Below are positions 9,104-17,898 of a DNA stretch of 64,000 nucleotides, piece by piece. Numbering within the stretch: the stretch's first letter is position 1; the number at the start of each line of letters is the position of its first letter. This DNA is from Mesorhizobium sp. WSM3862. Lineage in GTDB: Bacteria; Pseudomonadota; Alphaproteobacteria; Rhizobiales; Rhizobiaceae. The translations under genes and the position numbers were made by a program. The stretch covers positions 1 through 64,000 of the forward strand of contig NZ_NSGE01000010.1 of the NCBI RefSeq assembly GCF_002294985.1. The letters run 5' to 3'. Under the pieces are notes generated by a model. The model was not told where the DNA came from. It was given only the letters and a program-made list of their open reading frames with translations, and ran no database searches.

Positions 9104-9972
9104 AAAAAAGAGCGTTTCTCGCGGTGGCTTGTTCACTCTTCCTGACGATGGAGGCGTGCGCGGAAGACACACCACTTGCCGGCAAGCATGATGCGCGGAT
9201 GCGCTACCTTGCCTACCGCGCTGACGAAGTGGTGCACCTGTCGACCGCAGTGGGGGCAACGCTGGTTGTCACATTCGCTGCCAACGAAACCGTCGCAGCC
9301 GTGGCCGTGTCCAATAGCAAAGACCTGGCTGCGCTCCCACGTGCCAACTACCTCTTTTTTAAGGCTAGCCGGATGCTCGCGCCGCAACCGGTCATCGTGC
9401 TGGCCGAGAGTGAGTCGGGTACACGGAGATACGTCTTCAGTATTTCAACGAGAGCGATGCCAAAACTGGACGATAAGCAACCTGACCTATACTACAGTGT
9501 GCAGTTCACCTATCCTGATGATGAGGCTGCTGATAAGAGAAAGGAAGCAGAAAGGCGCTCGATTCTTGGTCAGGCCCGCGCGAAAGTGCTGCAGCAACAG
9601 AGAGTTCAGGATTTGTTCAATCGGCCTGCGGCAACGGCCGAAAGCAATTTTCACTACGTCGCAAAGGGCGATCGATCGCTGGCGCCGCTGGAAGTTTTCG
9701 ATAATGGCTTTACGACCGTATTTGGCTTCGCAAGCAATTCCCGCATACCCTCCCTCTACGTTATCAATCCCGACGGCAAGGAAGCCGCTGCCAATTACAC
9801 GGTCAAAGGGGACTATGTTGAAGTATCCGCAGTCGCCCGGGAATGGCGTCTGAGAGATGGCAATACGGTCTTGTCCATTTTCAACAGGGCTTATGATCCT
9901 TTAGGAAGAGCGCCAGGGACCGGTACAGTGACACCCGACGTGTGGCGCGTTTTGAAAGGCTCGGGCCGATGA
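9100..9972 (+). CDS. virB9: VirB9 outer-membrane core protein
   Basis: A 290-residue periplasmic/outer-membrane protein with a signal peptide (about 1-21). The N-terminal domain contains RMRYLAYRADEVVHL. The C-terminal domain, where VirB7 docks, contains NSRIPSLYVINPDGKEAAANY. Start and stop overlap virB8 and virB10 by four bases each, so the operon is tightly coupled. Confidence 0.9.
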   Translation: MKKRAFLAVACSLFLTMEACAEDTPLAGKHDARMRYLAYRADEVVHLSTAVGATLVVTFAANETVAAVAVSNSKDLAALPRANYLFFKASRMLAPQPVIVLAESESGTRRYVFSISTRAMPKLDDKQPDLYYSVQFTYPDDEAADKRKEAERRSILGQARAKVLQQQRVQDLFNRPAATAESNFHYVAKGDRSLAPLEVFDNGFTTVFGFASNSRIPSLYVINPDGKEAAANYTVKGDYVEVSAVAREWRLRDGNTVLSIFNRAYDPLGRAPGTGTVTPDVWRVLKGSGR

Positions 9973-11129
9973 AGGAAACCGGCCCACAGGCGGCACATGA
10001 TGTCCATGCATCGGGATCGATGGTCACCGAGCCGACCCGCCGGCATGTTTCGGGATCGCAGAAGTTGGCCGTCGCTGCTCTTGTTCTGATTTCATCTCTA
10101 TCGCTCATCTGGCTCGGAGGTCGTTCCAGCACACAAGACGAGCCATCTCAGCCAAAACCGGCAATTGTCGCCAACGCCGAGCCATTCCGCCCCGTGCCAA
10201 TTGAGATTGCTCCCGAACCTCCAGCACCCGCGCAGGCGGCGCAGGCGGCGCAGGCGGCGCAGGCGGCAGATCCTGCACCATCCACGCCGCCCCCAACGGC
10301 GCCAGCTGATGCGCCGCCGGAGGAAACACCAATTTTCGCCTATATTAGCAGCAGTCAAATGCCCAATGACGGTCAGCGGAGCGAAGACAACCATAAGGAT
10401 GCTCCCACGACCCAGGATGAGAGTTCAATCGATGGCGATCTGTCAGGCCGATTGAAGTCCGATATACAGGAGCCGAGCCGGGCCACGCTTTTGCAGCACC
10501 CTGATCTCGTGGTAACTCAAGGAACGATCATTCCCTGCATTTTGCAGACGGCAATCGACACAAATTTACCCGGCTATGTGAAGTGCGTCTTACCTAAAGA
10601 CATCCGCGGCACAACCAACAATGTCGTGCTCTTGGACCGCGGTACGACCGTGATTGGCGAAATCCAGCGTGGTCTCCAGCAGGGGGATGCGCGTGTCTTC
10701 GTGCTCTGGACGCGCATCGAAACACCAGACCATGCCCTCGTTTCGATAGCGTCGCCGGGCGCTGACGAGCTCGGCCGCTCCGGAATGCCTGGCATGGTGG
10801 ACGAGCACTTTCGGGAACGCTTTGGCGGCGCGATTCTCATGAGCGTCATCCAAGGCGCGTTTCAGGCGGCCGGTCAATACGCGGCCAGCTCTGGCGGAGG
10901 AAGCGGCATCAACAGCTTCCAGAGCAATGGTGGACAAGCCGTCGAGACGACACTGAGAGCGACGGTCAACATTCCGCCTACCCTGAAGAAAAACCAGGGA
11001 GATGCTGTGTCCATCTTTGTGGCTCGGGACCTCGATTTCTCAGATGTATACGATCTTAGAGCGACTGCCGCGGCGCCAAGCCCCCGACATCGCGAACGCA
11101 GGAGAGACAACAATGCGATCGGAGGCTGA
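9969..11129 (+). CDS. virB10: VirB10 energy-transducing core protein
   Basis: A 386-residue protein spanning both membranes. A cytoplasmic N-terminus is followed by one helix (about 37-54, AVAALVLISSLSLIWLGG), a Pro/Ala-rich periplasmic linker (about 60-130) and the TrbI/VirB10 domain (GTIIPCILQTAIDTNLPGYV, LLDRGTTVIGEI, GGAILMSVIQGAFQAAGQYA). The linker carries a run of QAA repeats. Start 9969 overlaps the virB9 stop. The C-terminus overlaps virB11 by 17 bases. Confidence 0.93.
   Translation: MKETGPQAAHDVHASGSMVTEPTRRHVSGSQKLAVAALVLISSLSLIWLGGRSSTQDEPSQPKPAIVANAEPFRPVPIEIAPEPPAPAQAAQAAQAAQAADPAPSTPPPTAPADAPPEETPIFAYISSSQMPNDGQRSEDNHKDAPTTQDESSIDGDLSGRLKSDIQEPSRATLLQHPDLVVTQGTIIPCILQTAIDTNLPGYVKCVLPKDIRGTTNNVVLLDRGTTVIGEIQRGLQQGDARVFVLWTRIETPDHALVSIASPGADELGRSGMPGMVDEHFRERFGGAILMSVIQGAFQAAGQYAASSGGGSGINSFQSNGGQAVETTLRATVNIPPTLKKNQGDAVSIFVARDLDFSDVYDLRATAAAPSPRHRERRRDNNAIGG
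10231..10266 (+). repeat. 9-bp tandem repeat inside virB10
   Basis: Four exact copies of CGCAGGCGG encode a Q-A-A tripeptide run in the Pro/Ala-rich periplasmic linker. Copy-number change would keep the frame and only alter linker length. Confidence 0.9.
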
Positions 11130-12153
11130 TCCTCAGTTGCGTTTGCTACTCGAGCCCGTTCTAAAATGGCTTGAGGAGCCAAGAACCGAAGAGGTCGCTA
11201 TCAACCGGCCGGGGGAAACCTTTGTCCGACAGGCCGGCGTTTTCACGAAACATCCGCTACCGCTATCTTATGACGATCTGGAGGACATCGCGATACTCGC
11301 TGGAGCGTTGCGCAAGCAAGATGTCGGACCGCAAAGCCCCCTGTGTGCGACTGAGTTGCCGAACGGAGAGCGGCTGCAGATCTGTTTGCCGCCCGCTGTA
11401 CCCTCAGGAACAATAAGCCTGACGATACGGCGTCCCTCAAGTCGTGTGACCGAACTCAAGGAAGTTTGTTCTCGCTACGAATACTCCCGTTGGAATCAAT
11501 GGCGGTCAAGAAAAGAGCGCCAGGAGCGGCAGGACGAAACGATTCTTCAGCACTACGACCGTGGTGATTTGGAGGAATTTCTGCGGGCCTGCGTTTGCGG
11601 GCGACTTACGATGCTGCTTTGCGGACCTACTGGAAGCGGCAAAACGACGATGAGCAAGACTTTGATCGACGCTATACCCCCCCAAGAGAGGTTGATCAGT
11701 ATCGAGGACACGCTCGAACTTGCAATCCCGCACGAGAACCATGTTCGGTTACTCTATCCGAAGGACCGAGCAGGCGTTGGGACGGTGACAGCCGAGCAAC
11801 TGCTGCAAGCCAGCTTGCGCATGCGCCCTGATCGAATATTGCTTGGCGAGATGCGCGATGATGCCGCTTGGGCCTACCTTAGCGAAGTCGTCTCCGGCCA
11901 TGCGGGATCGATATCAACGATTCATGGGGCGGATCCGGTCCAAGGTTTTAAAAAGCTCTTTTCACTCGTCAAGAGCAGCGCGCAAGGAGCCGCTGTGGAA
12001 GACCGCACGCTTCTCGACATGCTGTCGGCTGCCATTGACGTCATTGTACCGTTCCGTACCCAAGGCGACGTGTATGAGGTGGGAGAGGTATGGCTCGCCG
12101 CCGATGCCCGGCGACGGGGAGAGACAGTAGCCGACCTTCTCAACAAGCACTAA
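11113..12153 (+). CDS. virB11: VirB11 traffic ATPase
   Basis: A 346-residue hexameric ATPase of the PilT/VirB11 family. It has Walker A GPTGSGKTTMSK at about 171-182, the Asp box ISIEDTLEL, Walker B-like RILLGEMRDDAA and the His box SGHAGSISTIHGA. ATG 11113 has GGAGA upstream. It overlaps virB10 by 17 bases. It is the last gene of the operon, and virD4 does not follow, so the coupling protein must lie elsewhere. Confidence 0.94.
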   Translation: MRSEADPQLRLLLEPVLKWLEEPRTEEVAINRPGETFVRQAGVFTKHPLPLSYDDLEDIAILAGALRKQDVGPQSPLCATELPNGERLQICLPPAVPSGTISLTIRRPSSRVTELKEVCSRYEYSRWNQWRSRKERQERQDETILQHYDRGDLEEFLRACVCGRLTMLLCGPTGSGKTTMSKTLIDAIPPQERLISIEDTLELAIPHENHVRLLYPKDRAGVGTVTAEQLLQASLRMRPDRILLGEMRDDAAWAYLSEVVSGHAGSISTIHGADPVQGFKKLFSLVKSSAQGAAVEDRTLLDMLSAAIDVIVPFRTQGDVYEVGEVWLAADARRRGETVADLLNKH

Positions 12154-12280
12154 GCTGGAATAACGTCTCGGGATCCATAAGTCGGTGACCAGACGCGTCA
12201 TTTTGTTCTGCGTCGATGTCCTTTTGACGTTTTGACGGGCCTTCTCAGATTGCTTGGGTAGCCTGAGCGAGTCGGCGGCA

Positions 12281-14797
12281 TCATGCCATCATCATGGTAC
12301 GGACCGCATGCTCCATTGTCCGGGATGAGACCGGCTTCGATAACCAAAAGACGAAGGCCTGATTATCAAATGTGACCGGCATGGGGTCGATCTCACCGAC
12401 GACTATGACAGGCACCGCCATGAGGGTGGGGCATCTGGGTTCGGCTCGTCCTCGCTCGAAGAAAGGCGCTTTACCCAAAATCAGCAGGTCGGCTGCCTTC
12501 CCACTCTCGATCCAGCCGCAAAGGCTTTCGAAGGTCGCGAAGCCGACCGGCTTATAACCCAGCGCGGCGATTTTCTTCTTGTAGGTCTCCAACTCTGCTG
12601 GGTCGGGCTCCACGACTGCAATGATTTCTCCGTTGCCAAGTGATCCGTCGTATGGGCCGACAGCGATGTCAGCGCTGACTGGCTCCTCTTCGGAGGCCGG
12701 TAAGTAGATATCGAAGCGGGTACCTCGGCCAACAGCCGAGGTGACGTCAAGGCATCCTGCGAGCGCGCTCACGTGCCTGTCAACCGCGGCAAGACCCAGC
12801 CCGGTCCCGCCGAGGCGAGAGCGGGTGGTAAAAAAGGGCTCAAAGACATGCGGAAGTATCGAACTTGCAATTCCTGGGCCATCGTCGCTGATGGAGAGGA
12901 GAACGTAATCTCCAGGTCTCAAGGTGCCCTGAGCCAGCGGCTTTGTTTGGCACACCTGGGCGCGAGAAACGCCAATCTCGACACGGCCCTGGTTCAAGAC
13001 AGCCTCCGACGCGTTCTTGCACAGATTCATGAGGATCTGCTGTATCTCGGTCGGGCTGCCCTCGACCACCGTTCGCCACTCGTTGATCTTGAAGTTCAAC
13101 TGAACACCCGCACGAACTGTAACCCGCAGCAATGGCGCAAGATCCATAACAATCTCGGAGACGCTGATAGGTACTGCCACGCGCTTTCGATTTCGGCTGA
13201 GTGACAAGATCTGGTCAACGATCAGCTTGGCTCGGTATCCAGCTAAGATGATTTGGTCGATGTGGTTCCGAATTTTAGACGGACGACGTACAAGACCTTG
13301 GGCAACCTCTGAATATCCGATTATTGCCCCTAAAATATTGTTGAACTCATGTGTGGCGCCGCTTGCGATCGTGCCGACGGTCCTTAACCTTTCCAAATGC
13401 TCCCATCGACTCACCAGAAGGTCGCGTTCGGCATTTACGCGTTGCATCTCAAGATGGTGGCTCAAACGCACGATAGCACTGGCAAGAACCGGGAGGTCGT
13501 CAGCTGAGGGGAGTGAGCGATCTCGTTCAAAAACAAGGATGCAAACCGCAGCCGGCTGATCGGCGGCCCTGCAAGCAACAATTTGACAAACACCGGAAGT
13601 GCCTATGGCGGTCCGAACCACTTCGGCCGCAGGAAATACGCGAAACACTGGCCGTCCGGCGCGGACAAGTGAAACGACTTCATCAATAAGGGCGACGTTC
13701 CAGACGGGTATGCACGTGTTTGCCGCAAAGCACTCAGTATGCCTGCTGAGGCTCGGATCAACCAGAACAAGCGCGCATTGATCCGCATCGAAAACGCGTT
13801 GAACGAGTCTAAGCGCTGCTTCGGTGGAAAAGCGCGCCACGTCGTTCTTTGCTCTACTGTCGTTGAAGCGAGCTTCGATCTCGCTCATCGCCTCTTCAAG
13901 CTCCAACCGCCTTTTCAGTCGGTTCGTCCGCAGATGCTGTCTGGAGGATCGAATGATCGCAAACAAGCAGATGCATATGGACAGCAAGCCAAACAAAAGT
14001 CGCGCACGTTGCGCTTGCGCGCTGGCCAGGCTGTAGCCTTTCAGATGCTCCCGCTCCAGTTCAGCGGCCTTGGAGGACGTGTCGAGGGATGCGATCTGAT
14101 TGGCAGCTTGGTCCAACCTCCATAAGGAAGACACGGCAGCGCCGGCCTTGCCCAACACATCCGCGGCAGCCCGGGCCTGCCTGGCAAATCGCTCGAGAGG
14201 CTGATCCATGTGTGATGCGAGGTTGAGCCACACCACTAGCTTGGAAAGTTCAAACCTGCCCGACGGTGCCTCTCCAGGGTGAAAAATCGAGCGAGCAAGG
14301 TCTGCGACAGAGCTTTTCATGAGCTGATTTTGCTTGACCCAGGCTGAGATGGCAGCCTCAGTGTTTTTCATCGAATTTTTAAGCTGCGCGAGTAGTGCGG
14401 ATTCCCTGGAGCTCTCATCGGGCGAAATCACGAGATGGTGTTGCAAGTTTTCGACGTTGCTTTGCAGCGCCTGTCCGGTAGACGCAACCGAACGGAAGTC
14501 CAATGCCATATCGGTTCGCGCACGGGCGACGTCCCGCTGGAGCAATGCATCGTTGATCTGAATGCTTCGCAGCTCGCTTAGGACGGCGTCGTTGATCTCG
14601 GGAGCCTGCCACTGCGTCCCGACCAAGAGCGCAATCGAGGCGGCTAGCGCAATTAGAATTGCCTTGTCGGAACTGAGCCATGTTTCCCAAGGAAGCGGCG
14701 TTTGATCCGTGGCGCACGCCTGGCGAAGGTCCGACGTGAATTCCAGCGCCACCTGGGTTCGGTATGCGGCCGTATGCTGCTGGAACAGGAAAGCCAC
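12281..14797 (-). CDS. virA: VirA hybrid sensor kinase
   Basis: An 838-residue membrane kinase. TM1 is near 45-62, a periplasmic region runs to about 260, and TM2 is near 265-283 (ARLLFGLLSICICLFAII). A GAF-like linker (about 320-460) precedes the kinase core with phospho-accepting His near 482 in GATHEFNNILG. The N box (NLCKNASEAV), G1 (ISDDGPGI) and G2 (GGTGLGLAAV) follow. A receiver-like tail (about 715-838) appears to lack a typical phospho-acceptor Asp, as in Agrobacterium VirA, where it modulates the kinase. The GTG start has a strong GGAGAGAGG site. It should phosphorylate the VirG encoded at the other end of the virB operon. The inducing signal cannot be read from sequence. Confidence 0.9.
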   Translation of the reverse strand: MAFLFQQHTAAYRTQVALEFTSDLRQACATDQTPLPWETWLSSDKAILIALAASIALLVGTQWQAPEINDAVLSELRSIQINDALLQRDVARARTDMALDFRSVASTGQALQSNVENLQHHLVISPDESSRESALLAQLKNSMKNTEAAISAWVKQNQLMKSSVADLARSIFHPGEAPSGRFELSKLVVWLNLASHMDQPLERFARQARAAADVLGKAGAAVSSLWRLDQAANQIASLDTSSKAAELEREHLKGYSLASAQAQRARLLFGLLSICICLFAIIRSSRQHLRTNRLKRRLELEEAMSEIEARFNDSRAKNDVARFSTEAALRLVQRVFDADQCALVLVDPSLSRHTECFAANTCIPVWNVALIDEVVSLVRAGRPVFRVFPAAEVVRTAIGTSGVCQIVACRAADQPAAVCILVFERDRSLPSADDLPVLASAIVRLSHHLEMQRVNAERDLLVSRWEHLERLRTVGTIASGATHEFNNILGAIIGYSEVAQGLVRRPSKIRNHIDQIILAGYRAKLIVDQILSLSRNRKRVAVPISVSEIVMDLAPLLRVTVRAGVQLNFKINEWRTVVEGSPTEIQQILMNLCKNASEAVLNQGRVEIGVSRAQVCQTKPLAQGTLRPGDYVLLSISDDGPGIASSILPHVFEPFFTTRSRLGGTGLGLAAVDRHVSALAGCLDVTSAVGRGTRFDIYLPASEEEPVSADIAVGPYDGSLGNGEIIAVVEPDPAELETYKKKIAALGYKPVGFATFESLCGWIESGKAADLLILGKAPFFERGRAEPRCPTLMAVPVIVVGEIDPMPVTFDNQAFVFWLSKPVSSRTMEHAVRTMMMA

Positions 14798-14961
14798 GCC
14801 TACCTCTCTCCTTGGACGGCTTAAATTTGTCTCGGTCCGCTTCCAGGATCAGAATGAGCGCCCAAGAGGCGCCTCCGCGACCCGGAGCACATCCTTACGA
14901 TCTTGGAAGCAGATGAATATCCCCGCAGCCGGCGCTTCGACCCCTCACGGCGGCAGGTGCC

Positions 14962-15714
14962 TCAGCGGAGGCCCAGGATGAAGCGCCGATTGGCTGATCG
15001 GATAGGGCGCGCATTCCGGGGATAGAGCAAGGTAAAGCGCTTGATGTCCGCTGGGTCGACCTCAACCGGTTCCGTCGCCACCATCCAGTCGACGTTTTCG
15101 GTGCACGGCGGCGTCGTCAAAGATCCTTCATATGTCCAGTAGCCAAGCGAAGCCGGCAGAAGCCCGTTCGGGTCGACCTCGTCGACGGCCGCCTCTTCGC
15201 CTGATGTTGCGGGGAATGCTGCAGCAAGCTTGGCAAAGCTGGCATTTGTGGCGCCTGACGCTAGAAACACGCCCAGCACACCCAGAGTGTCGCTGTCGGT
15301 GTCCTTATGGACAAAATGCGCTTCCATCGGGAAGCTCTTGCCCGCGACGTGGTGCTCGCTTGGCGCATGGAAATGGAACTGGAGCATCTCATAGACACGA
15401 TCCCCTCGAGTGAGCGTGCTGCCTTGCGGCAGGTTGATCTGAATGGTGTGGCCGTTGTTCACCATCCTGCCGCCGCCCTTGTGCCAACCTATGGCGATGT
15501 GCGGAATATCCGCTTTGACCGCGCCCTTGATATCGACCGGCGACTGCTGTGTGCCCGCCGAGCAGACGAAATTTGTCTTATCCAGATCGCCCCAGTGTTC
15601 GGGCCCGGCTGGGCCGGCGTATCCCCAATGGGTGCCCGCCGCCGCGGCGGCCTGAGCGCAAATGGGACACGCGCCGAGTGCAACGAACCCTTTGATCAGA
15701 CTACGACGATGCAT
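14962..15714 (-). CDS. cah: alpha-carbonic anhydrase, Tat-exported
   Basis: A 250-residue periplasmic enzyme that interconverts CO2 and bicarbonate. A twin-arginine signal (HRRSLIKGFVALGACPICAQAAAA, about residues 2-25, RR at 3-4) is followed by the alpha-CA fold. The zinc ligands are visible as FHFHAPSEHH and MEAHFVH, and TPPCTENVDWMV is near the C-terminus. I chose ATG 15714 because AGGAGC precedes it and the Tat signal then starts correctly. A longer upstream frame adds 47 unlikely residues. Alpha-CAs of this type are known on Mesorhizobium islands and may help dispose of CO2 in nodules. Confidence 0.9.
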   Translation of the reverse strand: MHRRSLIKGFVALGACPICAQAAAAAGTHWGYAGPAGPEHWGDLDKTNFVCSAGTQQSPVDIKGAVKADIPHIAIGWHKGGGRMVNNGHTIQINLPQGSTLTRGDRVYEMLQFHFHAPSEHHVAGKSFPMEAHFVHKDTDSDTLGVLGVFLASGATNASFAKLAAAFPATSGEEAAVDEVDPNGLLPASLGYWTYEGSLTTPPCTENVDWMVATEPVEVDPADIKRFTLLYPRNARPIRSANRRFILGLR

Positions 15715-16985
15715 ATTGCTTTCGCTCCTGGACGTGAACTGAGTTTGTGATTTGCGGTTGCCATGACGGGAACTGTGGTCGCAACTGTGATGTGGTAACA
15801 TCGCAACTACGCCGAACAACTCGGCATACGACCAGCGCATCACGCAGGCCTTCACGTCGGCGCATAGACGACATTCTCGTCGGGACTGCCGGTGAGCTTG
15901 TCATTGTCCTCACGGCCATTCTCACCGGGTAGATGGTCCGAGCTATCTGCGCCGAGTGGGTATCCCAGATCGCATCCTCGTCCTCGTGACGCCTTCATAT
16001 TCATCATCCGTCGACTAGAGAAATCGATTGCTTCAATTAAGAACATTCACGTTTTGGATGCATTCACGCGCAATCCGCGGTACTCCGCGCCTCACTTCGG
16101 CGGGTCGCTATTGAACCGTTCGCCCTCCTCAAGCAGCTCAGGGCCGCCCCGTGTCGAAGCTGTTGCCGGCGAGTCTAATGCGGCTCCCGTGACCGCATCA
16201 AGCGAGCACCCTGCCAACCCTCGCCTCGGAGCATCTGGTCCACGCCGCACCGTGTTGGGTGAAACCGGCCGAAGGTGCGCTGCTGCCACATTTTCCACTT
16301 GTGGCGTCTTGAGCGCCTGTTGCAACACTTCGCCTATCGTCAGCCAGTAGGACGGCACGACTAGCTCAGCCAGCATCGGTGCGGCATTGATCATACCGAT
16401 CTATTCGGGTGGCCGCACTTCTGCGCTCGCACGACGGAAAAAGAAATCGCTCAATGGCTTGCCGCAGACGGCCGCGCAGTCGTAGGCGCGGCTCGAAGGT
16501 CTCGACTACCGGCGGGTCCACGAGGCGCGCAGGACCCGCGTTCCGGTTCAGGCAGGCTGACCTGCGACGAAGTGAATCAGCCTTGATTCGTCTGTCGCGG
16601 GCGGACTGTCGGTGCGGCCGGATCATTCATCTCGTAGCGCCCAGGCATTTCGTTACCGCTCCGGCCTGGTGGTCGAGTCCCGTGGCTTGCGCGGCGATGG
16701 ACCTTGGCTCCCCGCACGTATCGCTTGCCGCGCTGCTTGAGCTTAACAATCTCTTGATCGAACGCGGTTTCCGGCGAGGCTCTCCAGATGGTTTCACCAT
16801 CACAAAGGCGCAACATGAGAACCCTGCACCCTCGACACGATCTCTCGTCGTCGTTCGCCAACTCAGCTTGCCACTCGACTCGCAGAAGCTGAACGGGCTG
16901 AGTTCAGCGCAACCGACGATAGTGACAGCCCGGCTCGCCAACGTACTGATGGTCGCCGGCGTCGCAACGGAGGAGGAGAGCTGCG
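15715..16985. other. 1.27 kb without a supportable gene
   Basis: No open frame here has a recognisable domain. A minus-strand frame at 16092-16394 and a plus-strand frame at 16409-16999 are open but look like chance frames over most of their length. The last 45 codons before 16999 (LPLDSQKLNG to VATEEESCDDER) end by overlapping the recombinase start, and resemble small proteins I recall in front of such recombinases, so they may be the tail of a decayed partner gene. Confidence 0.45.
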
Positions 16986-17697
16986 ATGACGAGCGGTAAT
17001 CTCATTCCGATTGCCCTGCTCAGGCGCAAAGCCATCGTTTATGAGCGTCAGTCCACTCAGGCGCAGGTCCAGCTCAACCTTGAGCCACCGTCGGCTGGGC
17101 GCCTTGCGGTCTCCCTCCTCCCACACCACCGTGCGTACGGTTCCGTACACGACGGTTCATGCAGCGTGGTTTAGGCGTCTAAGCTCGTGCTGGAGCGAGA
17201 TCAGCCCGAGAATGTCGAAGAAGGGCTTTCGGAAAGCATCGTTCATGTGACTGTATCAGTCGCTCGTCTGCCTCCGGTCGAGAGGTGACGCGCCTGCCGT
17301 GGTGTTTGATGCACCCGATGCCTGCCCTCGCGGCTTCCGGCCGCTGCTCTCGGCATGGGCACGATAGTATGAGCTTGTCGATGTCGCGCGGCGCTGGGGA
17401 TTCCGCAAAGCAGAGGTGATCGACGAGGATCTGGGACGAACCGCAAGCGGGGCTGTGAGCGTCGCGGTTTCGAACGCCTGGTCGACGACCTGTGCACCGG
17501 CCGCCGTGCATTGCCTGGATGCGTCCGCCTGTCGCGCAACGGGCCGGACTGGCATCGGCTGTTTGAGTTGTGCGGCGAAGTCGATGCACGCGTGATCGAT
17601 CTGGACGGAATCTACGATCCGGGATTGCCGAACGACCGCCTGCTGCTGGGTATGAAGGGCAGCATCAGCGAGTTCGAGCTCGGGTCACCGTAAGTTT
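16986..17697 (+). pseudogene. serine recombinase (resolvase) remnant, interrupted
   Basis: The 5' part (16986-17087) reads MTSGNLIPIALLRRKAIVYE RQSTQAQV, the start of a large serine recombinase with the catalytic Ser in RQST. The 3' part resumes near 17410 with VIDEDLGRTASG. After frame changes, CLDASACRATGRTG, ARVIDLDGIYDPGLPNDRL and LLGMKGSISEFELG follow, all typical of the resolvase catalytic domain. About 320 bp of unrelated sequence separates the two parts, there are frameshifts inside the 3' part, and the DNA-binding C-terminus is gone. Confidence 0.7.
17088..17405 (-). mobile_element. insertion in the recombinase relic, group II intron-like?
   Basis: This segment breaks the recombinase open frame. 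On the minus strand it contains ACGGAACCGTACGCACGGT followed by GGTGTGGGAGGAGG, which resembles sequence near the ORF of bacterial group II introns. Upstream, on the same strand, is a frame reading KPFFDILGLISLQHELRRLNHAA before a stop. No reverse transcriptase is recognisable, so the identity is tentative. A covariance-model search for group II intron domains would settle it. Confidence 0.3.
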
Positions 17698-17738
17698 TTG
17701 CCTCCGTCAAAGCGTCGAGCCAAAGGCGCGTGCGAGCG

Positions 17739-17787
17739 ATCCATAGCCTGGATGTATGGCATTCAAACAATCGATTATACGAATTAG
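17739..17787 (+). promoter_or_regulatory. nod box upstream of acyltransferase
   Basis: The segment has the two nod-box halves at the right spacing: ATCCATAGCCTGGATG, then ATTCAAACAATCGATTATAC. It matches the rhizobial consensus well apart from the 3' end (ACGAATT for ACCAATC). It lies 112 bp before the acyltransferase start on the same strand, so NodD should control that gene. Confidence 0.82.
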
Positions 17788-17898
17788 CGGGCATGCTCCA
17801 TTAGAAAGACAACAACAACGGAACGCAAGTATCGCCGACACCTGCAGCCGGCAACCTTCTTAGTTATGTTATGGGCGAGTAATTTCATCAGGTCTTCT

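Noticed and set aside
10231..10266. GCAGGCGGC repeats as a regulatory or recombination site
   Set aside because: They lie in frame inside the virB10 linker and are explained by a Q-A-A coding repeat.
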